Source: Rhizopus arrhizus (lineage: Eukaryota; Mucoromycota; Mucoromycetes; Mucorales; Rhizopodaceae). Taken from it: a stretch of DNA of 64,000 bases. The position numbers were made by a program, and so were the translations under genes. Positions 48,458-58,224 of the stretch are shown here, in pieces (within the stretch, counting starts at the first letter, position 1; the number at the start of each line of letters is the position of its first letter). The notes under the pieces were generated by a model, which saw only the letters and a list, made by a program, of their open reading frames with translations, was not told the origin of the DNA and made no database searches. The stretch lies in assembly GCA_024220505.1 (NCBI GenBank), contig JAKZZE010000040.1, forward strand, positions 62,001 through 126,000. The letters are read 5' to 3'.

Positions 48458-50811
48458 TTAAATAGCATTCTCTGATCTTTCAGTGAGCAATAATAAACAA
48501 TGCACGAATTGAACAAGTGGCCCATTGTCATCTCCATCTGCTCCGAGTACATTGTCTACTGTCCATGAAGCAAACTTACCGGCAGGCAAATCAGCATTTG
48601 TCTTGAACACTTCATCGTGGGCAGAATAAAAGAGCTATATAACACTGTTTAATTCTCTATTCAATCGCCATCCTTTGATATTACCTCTACAGTATACCAC
48701 ACTTCACCTCTACCAGTATCACCTAATATCTTATTGATATTGAATCCCAAAGAGGTCTGAGGAATTAAAGGCAACTTTTCTACACGTGTTATTTCAACAA
48801 CAAATGGGAAATGCAATCTAATCTTTGTCGTATTCTTTAAATACATTTCAGATACTTGCAAAAAGTTGGGGATATTTTCATAGGTTATTTGTCGCGTATG
48901 TGGATGAATTGAAACCTTTTTGAGAAAAGTCGAATAGGGTTTCACATCCATTCTGGTGAGTGCTTCGGTTTCTAAGTTCATTTGGAAATCAAACTTTCTG
49001 TCAAGAGAGACCCAGTTAATTTCAGTGATCTTGTTGGTGGCGACCACAATCTTTTGAAATCAACGGCTTGCTGACTCATGTAGAGAACAACAGGCTTGTA
49101 AGGAAGAAGAGGCTGGTTACGTGCGTTGGCGTGTATTTCAAAATAGGCAGATATACCGTGGTGGGGAGGAAGCATCTCTGAAATCTTTGTAATCACAGCA
49201 CTGTCCTTTGTTACTCTACAGATTTAAATAGGTTGAGTTTAGCAGGATGCTTTGCTTATGCCCTTTTTTCCGAATGCATGACTTACAATCCATTAAACAC
49301 AGGTCGAATCCCTTGTTCTTTCATGAGAATATCGTTCACTTGTTGATATATCCAAACCTTCCTTTGCATTTCAGGTTTAATATCGGTCCAAAGTATTTTA
49401 CCCAACGAAGCGCTCAATTTGATGCCTCCTTTAAAACCACGAACACTTTCCAATCTATGCATCATGTTATTAGAAAAAATGCATACTATATATGCATGTT
49501 TACCCTTCTGCCAAGTTTGTTCTCATACACTGAAGGTTATATTGTCGAAGCCTATACAAAGTTAGTTTTCCATTTATGTTCTGCAAACAACCCTACCTTT
49601 CAGCATGGCTTTCCGTTTTAGGAATAACTCGACCCGACCTCTCAGGAAGTTCACGTACCACTCTTTGTTGAGAGCCCTTTGCAAGTGGTGTCTTACGAGG
49701 CGTGCTGGGTAAAGCAGGAAAGTCGTCTTGAGATGATTTTGGAAGGGGAGTAGCGGAAGAAGTAGCAGGTTTACGAGGTGGAGTCGTTTGCATACTAGAC
49801 ATCTGCACATAATTCTTATTTTCTCTCCATAAAGGCCGTTGATCAGGAGCTATACCATATTGTGTATTACCGAAATCGGTCTTCAAATCAACGCGCTTCA
49901 TACGTTCTTCCAAGGACATCTCTAGCCGCTGTTGATGAGAGTGCTTTTTCTGGGCTTGCATACAAGAGATACGAGCAGACATAGGTGGTGCAGGTGCATC
50001 CAACAGATCCTTGGGCTTTTGGTAATCACCTTTATCATCTTTCAATACGGAAAGTAATACACAATAAGGGCCACCGGCTCTCAAGAGATCCACATAGGCC
50101 TTGTGTGCAAATCGATCCAAACTACAGAAATAGATGGCGAATTCTGTTTCGGACGGCATGTGTATACAAGACACAACGGACGTAGGTGGCTTGCTGCGAT
50201 TGTAAATTGTCTGGAGATTTTTGAAACGTTGAAGGGCTTCCTTAACAGATGATTTATTTGTACCGACAATGTTCACTTTCTAAAGGACGATATTATAAAT
50301 CATCTTTTTTTTCATGTATTGCACACACAAAACAAAACTCACCTTATTTATCAATCTGCATTCCGTATCTGTATCATTACCGATAACAGATAAATAATCG
50401 ATTGGTTTGCTACCATCAACAGAAGGAACCAATAGAATCTTCATCGGATTACGTACGTTATTTGCAAAGGTAAATGTCTCTATAAATTTATCCTTGTCTT
50501 CACCAGAATCATCACTTTCTGTTTCGTTGTAATAATAAGCTTCTGTTCCTTCTTTCTTGACCTTCTTTTTTCTGCTTTCATCTAATGTGAGCGGTCTTCC
50601 AACAGCAGGACTACTCACTGAAGAGGCTTTAGGTTGAATGGGTGAAGGCGTTGCAGAAAGAGTTGCACGATCTTCATATGTGCCTTTCATCATTTTGTCA
50701 TCAATCTCTTTATGCTATAGTAAAGTCTTTGTTTTTCAGTCATTCTCTTCTTCATTTTATGTATTTGAAACATACCAATTGCGGTAACAACTTTGTCACA
50801 ATTTTGACCAT
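48458..50811 (-). CDS. Uncharacterised fungal protein, KH-like segment, apparent frameshift
   Basis: Exons 50776-50811, 50343-50714, 49597-50279, 49504-49551, 49287-49454, 48685-49215 and 48458-48634. They join in frame except for one missing base in exon six, at the 4-A run 49052-49055 (DFK|KIVVATNKITEINW). Product would be about 670 aa. The sequence NKVNIVGTNKSSVKEALQRF resembles an RNA-binding KH motif with GxN in place of GxxG. The middle is Pro/Ser-rich and basic. The C-terminal half (EINWVSLDRKFDFQMNLETE, ITYENIPNFLQVSEMYLKNT, AGKFASWTVDNVLGADGDDN) is strongly protein-like. I do not recognise a named family. Confidence 0.6.
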
Positions 50812-51849
50812 TCTTTTTTTTTTTTAAAAGTTTTCAGTATAAAAAGTCGAAATGATTGTTTCAATACATACGTGTCATCGCAAGCCATTTGCGATCTTCC
50901 TTTGATTTCAAAGCATTGGTCTTCAAAGTTATACCTTATATCAGTCTTCATCCCTTTGCTAAGCTCACTACATTGATGAAATTTGATAAATCATACAATT
51001 GTGCAAAAATAAGGTTTGTCGCTTACATTATGTGTGGACTCCATTTGGTATAATTTGCAGGAGTCATATAATGAGCAGAATAAACCCTTTGATTCGCTAA
51101 TTCAAGACTCCAAATTAGTATACAGTTCAATTAGAGATATTGTCATTATTATTTTTACGTTGTGCCATTGTTGTCAAAAAAAGAAAAGAAAAGAGTCCAT
51201 CATCCATTGTCCTATGATTCGCTTTAATAGTGAGGAATTTTAAAGTCAGAATAAAGAAGTGTTGTCGTTGTAAGAAGTAGAACCAACCCGTAGTAATTTT
51301 AATAGACTAATAAAATAAAATTGACCTTGTTAAAGCTGATTCTTTATTTCTTACAATTATTTACATGTTTTTGTGATGAGGACCAGAAATCTTTTGAATT
51401 TTCTCAATCGTCCCACATAGTGCAGTTGTAATGAGACAGGGTCTCAGGTACATTAGGGTCTCAATATTTGCTTGGTCCACACTGCAAGAGTTGTTCGTAC
51501 CGAAACAAAATACACATTATTATTTATAGTATAATAGTTGACAGGTATCTGTCAGGTAATCGCGATTTCTATTATATTATGCAGCATTATTTTGGTATGC
51601 CTAGTTGAACTTGTTTATGTAGAATGTAAACTTTTTAAGTATATACGTATTAATTAGTCTTGAACTCAAATGCCATATTTTTTCAAAATTTTATTTCTTT
51701 TTTTTTGTAGGGGCTAGAAAGCCAGTTTTATTAGAATAAAGAAATGAATAAAACCATACCTTAGACAGCGGTGAACTTCTTGACTTCGGATAGACAAAAT
51801 AAAATCAATCAACTTAGAGATGTGCGAGTATTATAATAGTGAATTCAGT
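50812..51849. other. Intergenic, no clear gene
   Basis: AT-rich with short open frames only. The 3' part adjoins LINE fragments. Confidence 0.4.
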
Positions 51850-52140
51850 GCGTTAGATCGCATTGGCGCAATCATAAGCAAAATTTGGTTGTGGACAATA
51901 TTAGGATCAAATGGAACGTCATTGAATATAAATCGCCAACGTGTCTTCCATTTCCCAAGAAAAGCACAACCGACAACACTGTCTTTTTGGATGAATCGAA
52001 AACTGACGCCAAATTAAACGCCAAATTAAGCGCCAAATGGTGAGCTTCTTGGCGCACAGAAAAAGAAAATGTTCAGTATCTTCTGGGGCAAAGTCCCTTA
52101 GCGAAATGGTCAAGTTCTTTCTGCTGGATTAGTCTCTCGT
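51850..52140 (-). pseudogene. LINE ORF2 C-terminal fragment (zf-RVT type)
   Basis: The minus strand reads RDFAPEDTEHFLFLCAKKLT and then IWRLIWRLIWRQF. The first is the end of the reverse-transcriptase-associated zinc-binding module of non-LTR elements (..EDTEHFLF.C). The repeated IWRL arises from three tandem 12-nt units around 52010-52040. Frames shift afterwards. Dead fragment. Confidence 0.6.
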
Positions 52141-52199
52141 CTGACGGCACTAGTTCCAATCTCCATGGTCGTTTTCTGTTTGTTTGTTCGTGGGTTTAA

Positions 52200-52608
52200 G
52201 TCCTGTTATTAAAAACTGTTTCTTATGATGACCAACTAAAATACAGCATCCGTGTCGTGTTTGATCATGAATAGTCTTTTTATAGTAATTAACAAAGGTA
52301 CCGATAACTTATTAAGTAGTAAAAGATTGATTCTTTTTTATTTAATAAAGATAGTGTCTATTTATACTATTTTACATTTGCTGCTGAGGTGGTGTTTGTT
52401 ATATATAGTTATAATGTTAATATTGAAAGTACTGCGACTATATTGCGGATGACAATTATAGGTAGAAGTATCAAAAAAGGAATATTTGTAACATTATTCA
52501 AAATGAGAATAAAATATACGACATCCGAATAAAATCCTCACACAAAAAAAAAGTTCAGTATCTTCTTTCTCTTTGTAGATTATTAACTATTATAGGGGGA
52601 GCACAGTT
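52200..52608. other. Spacer with a second short LINE scrap
   Basis: At 52553-52570 the minus strand has KEDTELFF, sharing the 12-mer TTCAGTATCTTC (plus strand, 52555 area) with the fragments at 52069 and 52907. The rest is AT-rich with no gene. Confidence 0.35.
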
Positions 52609-52866
52609 ATGATAGTAATATTTCAAGACATTGATGAAACAACAATATTTTTAAAATATTGCATTCTGCACCATGTTGATGTCACAATCCAGCAAGGTAA
52701 AGTGTATCTTATGGACGATTGCAATGAAAATGAAGTAATGCAAGGCTTTTTTGAATACAAGCAAACGGGAAGAAAGGTGGAATTGATGCTAAGAGATTGC
52801 AACAAGGCTTTTAAATATGAAGCTACACAAGATTTTGTAAAGAGAATGTCACCAAAAGACACATAA
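52609..52866 (+). CDS. Small open frame, 85 aa
   Basis: MIVIFQDIDETTIFLKYCIL ... GFFEYKQTGRKVELMLRDCN. Charged and protein-like, but without a recognised family, intron or promoter signature. It lies between LINE scraps and may be a captured or decayed exon. Confidence 0.3.
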   Translation: MIVIFQDIDETTIFLKYCILHHVDVTIQQGKVYLMDDCNENEVMQGFFEYKQTGRKVELMLRDCNKAFKYEATQDFVKRMSPKDT

Positions 52867-52883
52867 CCTGAAAATTCATTTTA

Positions 52884-53050
52884 AAAAAATAAAATAAAAT
52901 AAAATATTCAGTATCTTCCATAACATCAACGGAAGCACATAGGCGGCAAGAAGATCCACAGATATCAGGTATCATATTGTGAACGACTGCTGCACTGGGT
53001 AATTTCTAGTGAAGGAGGTGATACCAAGGATTGCGAACAGCCAAAGGAAT
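52884..53050 (-). pseudogene. LINE ORF2 zinc-binding domain fragment
   Basis: The minus strand reads LPSAAVVHNMIPDICGSSCR then LCASVDVMEDTEYFILF, i.e. a WxRLL/LP..L..I.P..C..C......EDTEHFLF pattern typical of the end of non-LTR ORF2. One stop lies upstream and AT-slippage follows. Confidence 0.65.
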
Positions 53051-53071
53051 ATCCATATTCCAGAACCGTTT

Positions 53072-53978
53072 CTAAAAGGAGACAGATCTTAAGGAGTTTA
53101 TAGAAGAAGAAATAGAATGAGCCAGTGTATCTAAACGCTTCTTTCGGAAGTATTTTGGCATGATTATAAAAGTATGTTGATCAGCAGTGGGTTCTACCAG
53201 AGAGCGGCAGAAGCCATCAAAAGATTGAGAGGGACCAGGTGAGCAATCTAGTACGGCGTAATCTGATCCAAGGAAAGCACCAGTTTCAGAATCTGTGACA
53301 ATTCCAACATCTCGAATAGAGCCATAGTTGGACAAGGTGCGTCTTAAACCTTCCTGTAAATTATGTGGGAGTAACCAGGGTAGAGGTTGTAATGTGGCTC
53401 GTCGAATGATCGAGCTTGGTCTACAAGCAAGTGCAGGGCGTATGATAACTTGTCCATAATCAAAATGAAGGCCATGAATACAAACGATTGTACGAAACTA
53501 ATCATTATCAAAGTTAACTTCCAAGTAGCGGTTGGAGCTTAACTTATGTACAACTAGCCCAACATAATTTGGAACCGATAGAATGCTAATTTATAGATTG
53601 CTCGATCTGCTTCTTTACGAGAAGAAATGTCACAAAAGATACTACCGGGTGTTTGAGATACACCCCAGTAGACTGTCTCAATTATTACAGGTGGTGCTGT
53701 ATTGGAATCCGCAAGATCTGGACTCATTACAGATGAAGCTGTCAAGTTGGAATTGCTGTGTATCAAGCTTTTTCGAGTTTTAGCGGGACGTTAGTGTACT
53801 TTGAAATATAACGCCAAAGTTGTTCTTTTGGGAACGGGCGTTGAGCTCGCTGGTGGATGAGCATTGGTAGTTGTTGGGTTGTCTTTATCAGGTGACTTAG
53901 CACTGTTGAGCGGTAAATTTGATGTCAATGTTTTGTCCCAAAATTTATTTGGTGTGACTGTATCACAGACAGTGCGAA
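53072..53978 (-). pseudogene. Retrotransposon ORF1 (RRM-type) remnant, cut by the DIRS insertion
   Basis: From 53975 down: DTVTPNKFWDKTLTSNLPLN, a Pro/Thr-rich linker, a stop at about 53791, then IIETVYWGVSQTPGSIFCDI (53766-53554), an interrupted stretch with a stop at about 53500, and SNYGSIRDVGIVTDSETGAF followed by GSDYAVLDCSPG (53335-53072). The second half has the RNP-like layout of ORF1 proteins of Mucorales LINE-type elements. The 5' part is removed by the DIRS element at 53979. Confidence 0.55.
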
Positions 53979-54010
53979 AATACCAATGTTGACGAAACGA
54001 AGACCAAAAA

Positions 54011-54097
54011 TGTGATACATGCTCTCTGAGCCGCGCTTTATTTTTCATATATAATAATAATAATAATAAAATTTCTTTTCCCTCATATCTTTCTAAG
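54011..54097 (+). repeat. Left inverted terminal repeat of the DIRS element
   Basis: Starts TGTGATACATGCTCTCTGAG and contains ATA/ATT repeats (54051-54069). Inverted copy at 58138-58224. Confidence 0.95.
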
Positions 54098-54126
54098 TTA
54101 AGTGCGTGTGATAATATGTATATAAT

Positions 54127-54130
<4 letters not shown>

Positions 54131-54170
<40 letters not shown>
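54131..54170. repeat. 40-bp T run (A40 on the element's coding strand)
   Basis: Uninterrupted T40 between the recombinase stop (54194) and the left inverted repeat. On the element's sense strand it reads as a poly-A tract after the last gene. Confidence 0.95.
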
Positions 54171-54171
<1 letters not shown>

Positions 54172-54193
54172 GGAGGGTTGAAGTTGTAAGAAA

Positions 54194-55375
54194 TTACCAA
54201 AAGTATCTGTACCAAGGGCGGGTATGTATCACATTTTTGGTCTTCGTTTCGTCAACATTGGTATTGCTTGTCGTACCTAAACTAATCCCAGTTGACTCCA
54301 CTCCGACCTCCAATGTGATACTGTTGTCCGTAGCAGAAAAAATTGAATTATTGATAGTAGAAGATGATGCTAGTTGTGAAGAAGGTTTGTAATAGAATTT
54401 TTCAAAAGTGTTTGAAGTCAAACTCCAGTTGGCATGTTTCTTCACGTCTTGAATTGAATGTCCTAGTTCTACCGCCTTTGTACTTGCAGCTGATCTTATA
54501 GAGTGTGCTTGAAAATGAGTTGTATCAATTCCTGCTTCCTTGAATGCTGCTTTGATCCAATTTGCGACGGTGGTTGGACGCACAGATGAAGATTGTTTGT
54601 CATCTTTGTCCAAATAAGTGAGGAAGAGTGTATGATCTGGAGGTAGAGTTGTACGTAAAGTAGTTGTTTTTTCTAAAAATTGTTGTAGAGTCCTTACGGG
54701 ACATAGTGTATCTTCAATGTATTCACCTAATATCGTTGATTTTACTTGACTTTCTTTTGGAGCTCTTGCATGAATAATTGCCCGATATTTGCCTTGTTGA
54801 TCTTGAGTTATGTTGATATCCCGGTGTTGAAGTTGACCAATATCGGATCTTGGACGCCACATTGTTGCAACACAAAGTAATAAAATTGTCTTGACTTGCA
54901 ATCCTTGTAAGGTAATATCCTTCGTAGGCGATAGTCTTGTTTTTATGTATTGCAAAAGTATAGTGATATCCCAAGTAAAAAGTTGTTGTTGTGAAGGAAT
55001 TTTGACCTCTGAACGTCGTTTTGCTGAAAAAAAATCTTTGATCAATGGCTGATCTGCTATAGGTTTTGCTGATGGGTGAATAACTGTAAAAACTGAAGCG
55101 ATTGCTGAACGGAGTGTGTTTAGGTGTGTGCTGCTGTACTTTTGGTTTTCTAGTAAGAATGATAAAACGTCTTTGGGATCGTAATGACACGGATCCTTCT
55201 TGTTTGATATACACCAAGTTACCCAATGGTTCCAACCATTGTCATAAGCTCGTTGGGTTGATTGTCGTATCTTTTGGTTAAGGTATTCCATAGCTTCTTG
55301 ACCTATGCCATTCTCCTTCCTGTAGTCGTTGATAACAGCCATGCGACTAAAGACCATCTTGAATTCAGTTTCCAT
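54194..55375 (-). CDS. DIRS tyrosine recombinase
   Basis: Shown from the Met at 55375 (METEFKMVFSRMAVINDYRK), which overlaps the RT end by 73 nt; the same frame is open back to an ATG at 58102. The N-terminal SAM-like DNA-binding part (QKIRQSTQRAYDNGWNHWVT) is followed by a catalytic domain. Visible active-site residues are the first Arg in CVATMWRPRSDIGQL, the HxxR motif in HFQAHSIRSAAS, a His in KKHANWS and the nucleophile Tyr in FEKFYYKP. The last 30 codons are encoded by the internal complementary region. It integrates the circular cDNA. The frame is -1 relative to RT. Confidence 0.93.
   Translation of the reverse strand: METEFKMVFSRMAVINDYRKENGIGQEAMEYLNQKIRQSTQRAYDNGWNHWVTWCISNKKDPCHYDPKDVLSFLLENQKYSSTHLNTLRSAIASVFTVIHPSAKPIADQPLIKDFFSAKRRSEVKIPSQQQLFTWDITILLQYIKTRLSPTKDITLQGLQVKTILLLCVATMWRPRSDIGQLQHRDINITQDQQGKYRAIIHARAPKESQVKSTILGEYIEDTLCPVRTLQQFLEKTTTLRTTLPPDHTLFLTYLDKDDKQSSSVRPTTVANWIKAAFKEAGIDTTHFQAHSIRSAASTKAVELGHSIQDVKKHANWSLTSNTFEKFYYKPSSQLASSSTINNSIFSATDNSITLEVGVESTGISLGTTSNTNVDETKTKNVIHTRPWYRYFW
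54224..54321. repeat. Internal complementary region (ICR) of the DIRS element
   Basis: 54224-54265 is the reverse complement of the left end 53979-54020; 54263-54321 is the reverse complement of the right end 58217-58275; they overlap at the shared ATT. In the DIRS model the ICR aligns the two ends during circularisation. Confidence 0.92.
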
Positions 55376-57429
55376 ACTATTGGTGGTTTCAAATGTTTCA
55401 TTTGCAATATCATTGGATACCAGAATTGACTTGGCCAGAGTGGTGTGATTAGAACTATTTTCTTCAGTTGCTGTTGTTTTATCTTCTGTATAACTCGAGG
55501 AATTAGTTTCCAAGGTGGGTAAAGGTACAACCCATTGACTTGCCAGTCTTGTTGAAATGCATCCAGTGCAGCTGCTTCTGGGTCCAGGTTCAGTGCCCAA
55601 TATGTTTGTAATTGTCGATTGTGTCTTGCTGCAAAGGCATCCACTTGTAGCGGTCCCCATTGGTGAATGATTTGTTTGAACATTGGTTTCGGGATTGTTG
55701 ATTCGTACAGGGGTTTCTTGACTCTGCTCAATCTGTCTGCTTCCGTATTCTGTATACCTGGTACGTGTTGATAACTGACGTGAATGTTGTGTGTGTTGCA
55801 AAAATTCTGTATCTTGATTGCTAAATCCTGTAGTAATAGAGATGCTGTTCCTCCTGACTTTGTCGTGTACTTCAAGGCTGTTAGGTTGTCCGAGAAAATC
55901 TTTATAGTTGAGTTTGCACAGTCGTTTGCGTGGAGTTGTATCGCAAACAGGATCGTCTTGAGCTCTCTTACGTTTATTGAATGTTGCATTTCTTCCATCG
56001 TCCAAAACCCTGATGTTGTTACCAACGGAGAACTGATTCCCCAACCTGTGTTCGATGCATCCACGTGTATGATTACCTTTGGTGTCATCGGTTTTATCTT
56101 TTGGATGGGTAACCCATTCTTCTTCGTAATGAATGTCTTCCACCATTCTATGTCTTGGAGGCCTGTATAAGACAAGTTGCATGTCGTTTCCCAATTCTGG
56201 TTCGATCGTTGTAGGGCTCGTGATAAGTCCCTCTGAATGTATCTTATGTGAAGTAGCGCGTCTCCCACTGCCGGAATCATAGCTGTCATCTTTCCCAGTA
56301 AACTTGCAATCCATCTGCATGATCTCCTTGGGACTGTCTCCACTTGTTGTATTCTCTTCAACAAATTGCTGATCTTTAAACTGGGCACTGAAATCTCCAT
56401 CGTCTTGGTATTGAATTGGAATCCAAGGAATTCTTGTGTCTTCGTTGGATTTAGTATACTCTTGTTGTAGTTTATAATGAATCCTAGGTTCTGAAGGTGT
56501 TGAGTGACGCGAGTGGTAAGGATATTCATCTTTGCTTTCGTCTTTTCTAGCAAACAAATATCGTCTAAATAATAAATGAGACGGTGGCCTTCTTTCCGTA
56601 ACGGTTCTAATGCATATTTCATTATTTTTGAGAAGACGCGAGGAGCGATACTTAGTCCGAATGCCAGAGATTTGTATCGGTAAATGGTACCTTGGTTTTC
56701 GAAGCTTAGATAGTCTTGAGAATCGGGATGTATTGGTATTACGACGTAAGCATCTTTTAGATCGATTTTGCAAATGTAATCGTTTTTTTCTATTAAGTCG
56801 CGTAATGCCGGTACTCCTTCCATTTTGAAATGTTCTACTTGGATAAAACTGTTGAGTTTTTGACAATCTAAGATTGGACGGTGTTTCGTTTGTTCCTTTA
56901 ATGTAAAAAAATTGGAAAGGTAGTCTTTGTTTTGGGTAGGAGAGACTTCGATCATTCCTCCCCGTAAGAATTTTTGTATTGCTATATTTACGTGCATTTG
57001 ATCGTCGACAGATCTTGTTCGTTGATGTTGTCTCCAAGGGATTGGGCGTCTCGCAAATTGTATCTTGTATCCTTGTTGAATCACAGATAGTGGCCATTGG
57101 TGTGTTGTTATTGATTTCCATGATTCGATAAAATGTTGAAGACGACCCCCGGGAGCAATTCCATCGACTGGAATCTCGTAGTTTTGTGTCGGTGAAGAAA
57201 TTGATGATTGGAAGTGAGTTGAAAGCGTGGTTGTTTGTGGTAAGGTTGACGGTGAGTTCAGATTTATTGTTTCTGATCTGAGTTGGTGGTCTGAGGAAGA
57301 TAAGTTGGTTGTTGATGTTGATTGTGGGTGTTGTTGTATTGACTGTTGGAGGTTGAGTTCCCACGTCCTCGTCCCCCATAGAAGTTTTTTCCTCTTCCAC
57401 GTCCACGGCCGCCTCTGCCAGAGTTCCAC
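55303..57429 (-). CDS. DIRS reverse transcriptase-RNase H polyprotein
   Basis: The open frame begins at a GTG codon at 57429 with no usable ATG before the RT domain, so it is probably made by -1 frameshifting from gag at 57384-57390. RT: GRLQHFIESWKSITTHQWPL, FTLKEQTKHRPILDCQKLN, ICKIDLKDAYVVIPIHPDSQ, AFGLSIAPRVFSKIM, the catalytic YYLDD in LIYYLDDICLL, and EFLGFQFN. RNase H: Asp in IIHVDASNTGWG, Glu in INVRELKTILFA, Asp in IKIFSDNLTALKY, Asp in TEADRLSRVK. The C-terminal DAFAARHNRQLQTYWALN and LYLYPPWKLIPRV correspond to the extension with a PPW motif that some authors relate to a methyltransferase. Confidence 0.93.
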   Translation of the reverse strand: MELWQRRPWTWKRKKLLWGTRTWELNLQQSIQQHPQSTSTTNLSSSDHQLRSETINLNSPSTLPQTTTLSTHFQSSISSPTQNYEIPVDGIAPGGRLQHFIESWKSITTHQWPLSVIQQGYKIQFARRPIPWRQHQRTRSVDDQMHVNIAIQKFLRGGMIEVSPTQNKDYLSNFFTLKEQTKHRPILDCQKLNSFIQVEHFKMEGVPALRDLIEKNDYICKIDLKDAYVVIPIHPDSQDYLSFENQGTIYRYKSLAFGLSIAPRVFSKIMKYALEPLRKEGHRLIYYLDDICLLEKTKAKMNILTTRVTQHLQNLGFIINYNKSILNPTKTQEFLGFQFNTKTMEISVPSLKISNLLKRIQQVETVPRRSCRWIASLLGKMTAMIPAVGDALLHIRYIQRDLSRALQRSNQNWETTCNLSYTGLQDIEWWKTFITKKNGLPIQKIKPMTPKVIIHVDASNTGWGISSPLVTTSGFWTMEEMQHSINVRELKTILFAIQLHANDCANSTIKIFSDNLTALKYTTKSGGTASLLLQDLAIKIQNFCNTHNIHVSYQHVPGIQNTEADRLSRVKKPLYESTIPKPMFKQIIHQWGPLQVDAFAARHNRQLQTYWALNLDPEAAALDAFQQDWQVNGLYLYPPWKLIPRVIQKIKQQQLKKIVLITPLWPSQFWYPMILQMKHLKPPIVWKLNSRWSLVAWLLSTTTGRRMA

Positions 57430-58115
57430 TGGTTTGAATAACCGCCTCGGTTGTTATTTCCTCCGGTTGCTGCTTGAATAACTCGTTGTTGATAGGTTGC
57501 TTCGTTGTATTGTTCAATGAACTCGAGACTAAAAGCATCTTTTTTGCCGCTGGGCTTGTTCTCCAAGTGCTTGAGACTGGAAGGGAGTTTGAGTGCTTTA
57601 ATAGCGTAGCTCTTTGCTTCTTCGTCTTGTTGTTTGGCTTGGTACCAGGCAAATATCGCAAGGCGTTTTGCGTTTTCCACGGTTGTTGCAAGTAATTGTC
57701 GGGCTTGTTCTTGAGGTATTTCGCCGTCTTGTATAGTTGATAATTGTTCGTAGAGTTCTGTGGCTGCTCTACCTTGGGTTCTGATAATGTCTGAGCTCTT
57801 ATAGATTGAGGTGACAACTTGGGCTGTATCCACGGTGTAAGCTTTAAGTTTTGGAATAAGGGATTTGTTGACCTCTTCTCCCGTAGTCCATTCCTCGTCA
57901 TAATACTTTGCGAGATCTCGTTTGTATCGTTTAAAGTTTTCTTGTATTTGGAGTGGAGTACTCTCTTCCAAATATTCTGTGATGTCCAAAGGTAGTGGCC
58001 TTTCTTCTCGGGACTTCTCGTTAAGTTTTTGTTCTTCGGCTCTAAATTGTTGGAAAAGCTCAAAGACTTCTTTTTCGGTATACATTCTTGGTTGTTGTTC
58101 ATTGAAATCAGTCAT
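57264..58115 (-). CDS. DIRS gag-like protein
   Basis: Starts with ATG at 58115 (MTDFNEQQPRMYTEKEVFEL), 283 aa. Mostly helical and charged, with a C-terminal Arg-Gly-rich nucleic-acid-binding tail (GGRGRGRGKNFYGGRGRGN) and a Gln/His/Asn-rich end. It has no CCHC knuckle. The last 166 nt overlap the RT frame. Presumed structural RNA-binding protein of the element's particle. Confidence 0.85.
   Translation of the reverse strand: MTDFNEQQPRMYTEKEVFELFQQFRAEEQKLNEKSREERPLPLDITEYLEESTPLQIQENFKRYKRDLAKYYDEEWTTGEEVNKSLIPKLKAYTVDTAQVVTSIYKSSDIIRTQGRAATELYEQLSTIQDGEIPQEQARQLLATTVENAKRLAIFAWYQAKQQDEEAKSYAIKALKLPSSLKHLENKPSGKKDAFSLEFIEQYNEATYQQRVIQAATGGNNNRGGYSNQWNSGRGGRGRGRGKNFYGGRGRGNSTSNSQYNNTHNQHQQPTYLPQTTNSDQKQ
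57384..57390 (-). other. Putative -1 ribosomal frameshift site A AAA AAC
   Basis: In the gag frame the codons read GGA AAA AAC, i.e. an in-register X XXY YYZ slippery heptamer. A -1 slip puts ribosomes into the RT frame, which is open from here to 55303. A G-rich segment (GGGGGACGAGGACGTGGG) starts 6 nt downstream and could form the stimulatory structure. Confidence 0.75.
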
Positions 58116-58137
58116 TAGTTGAATCCACGATGCGCGG

Positions 58138-58224
58138 CTTAGAAAGATATGAGGGAAAAGAAATTTTATTATTATTATTATTATATATGAAAAATAAAGC
58201 GCGGCTCAGAGAGCATGTATCACA
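58138..58224 (-). repeat. Right inverted terminal repeat of the DIRS element
   Basis: Inverted copy of 54011-54097; on the element's sense strand it lies upstream of the gag ATG and therefore probably contains the promoter. Confidence 0.95.

Noticed and set aside
27500..54000. Possible centromeric region because of LINE remnants
   Set aside because: Mucorales centromeres can be flanked by LINE elements, but here the remnants are few, decayed and separated by ordinary housekeeping genes; no evidence from sequence.
55784..56170. Plus-strand open frame inside the DIRS element
   Set aside because: Antisense to RT-RNase H with no motifs.
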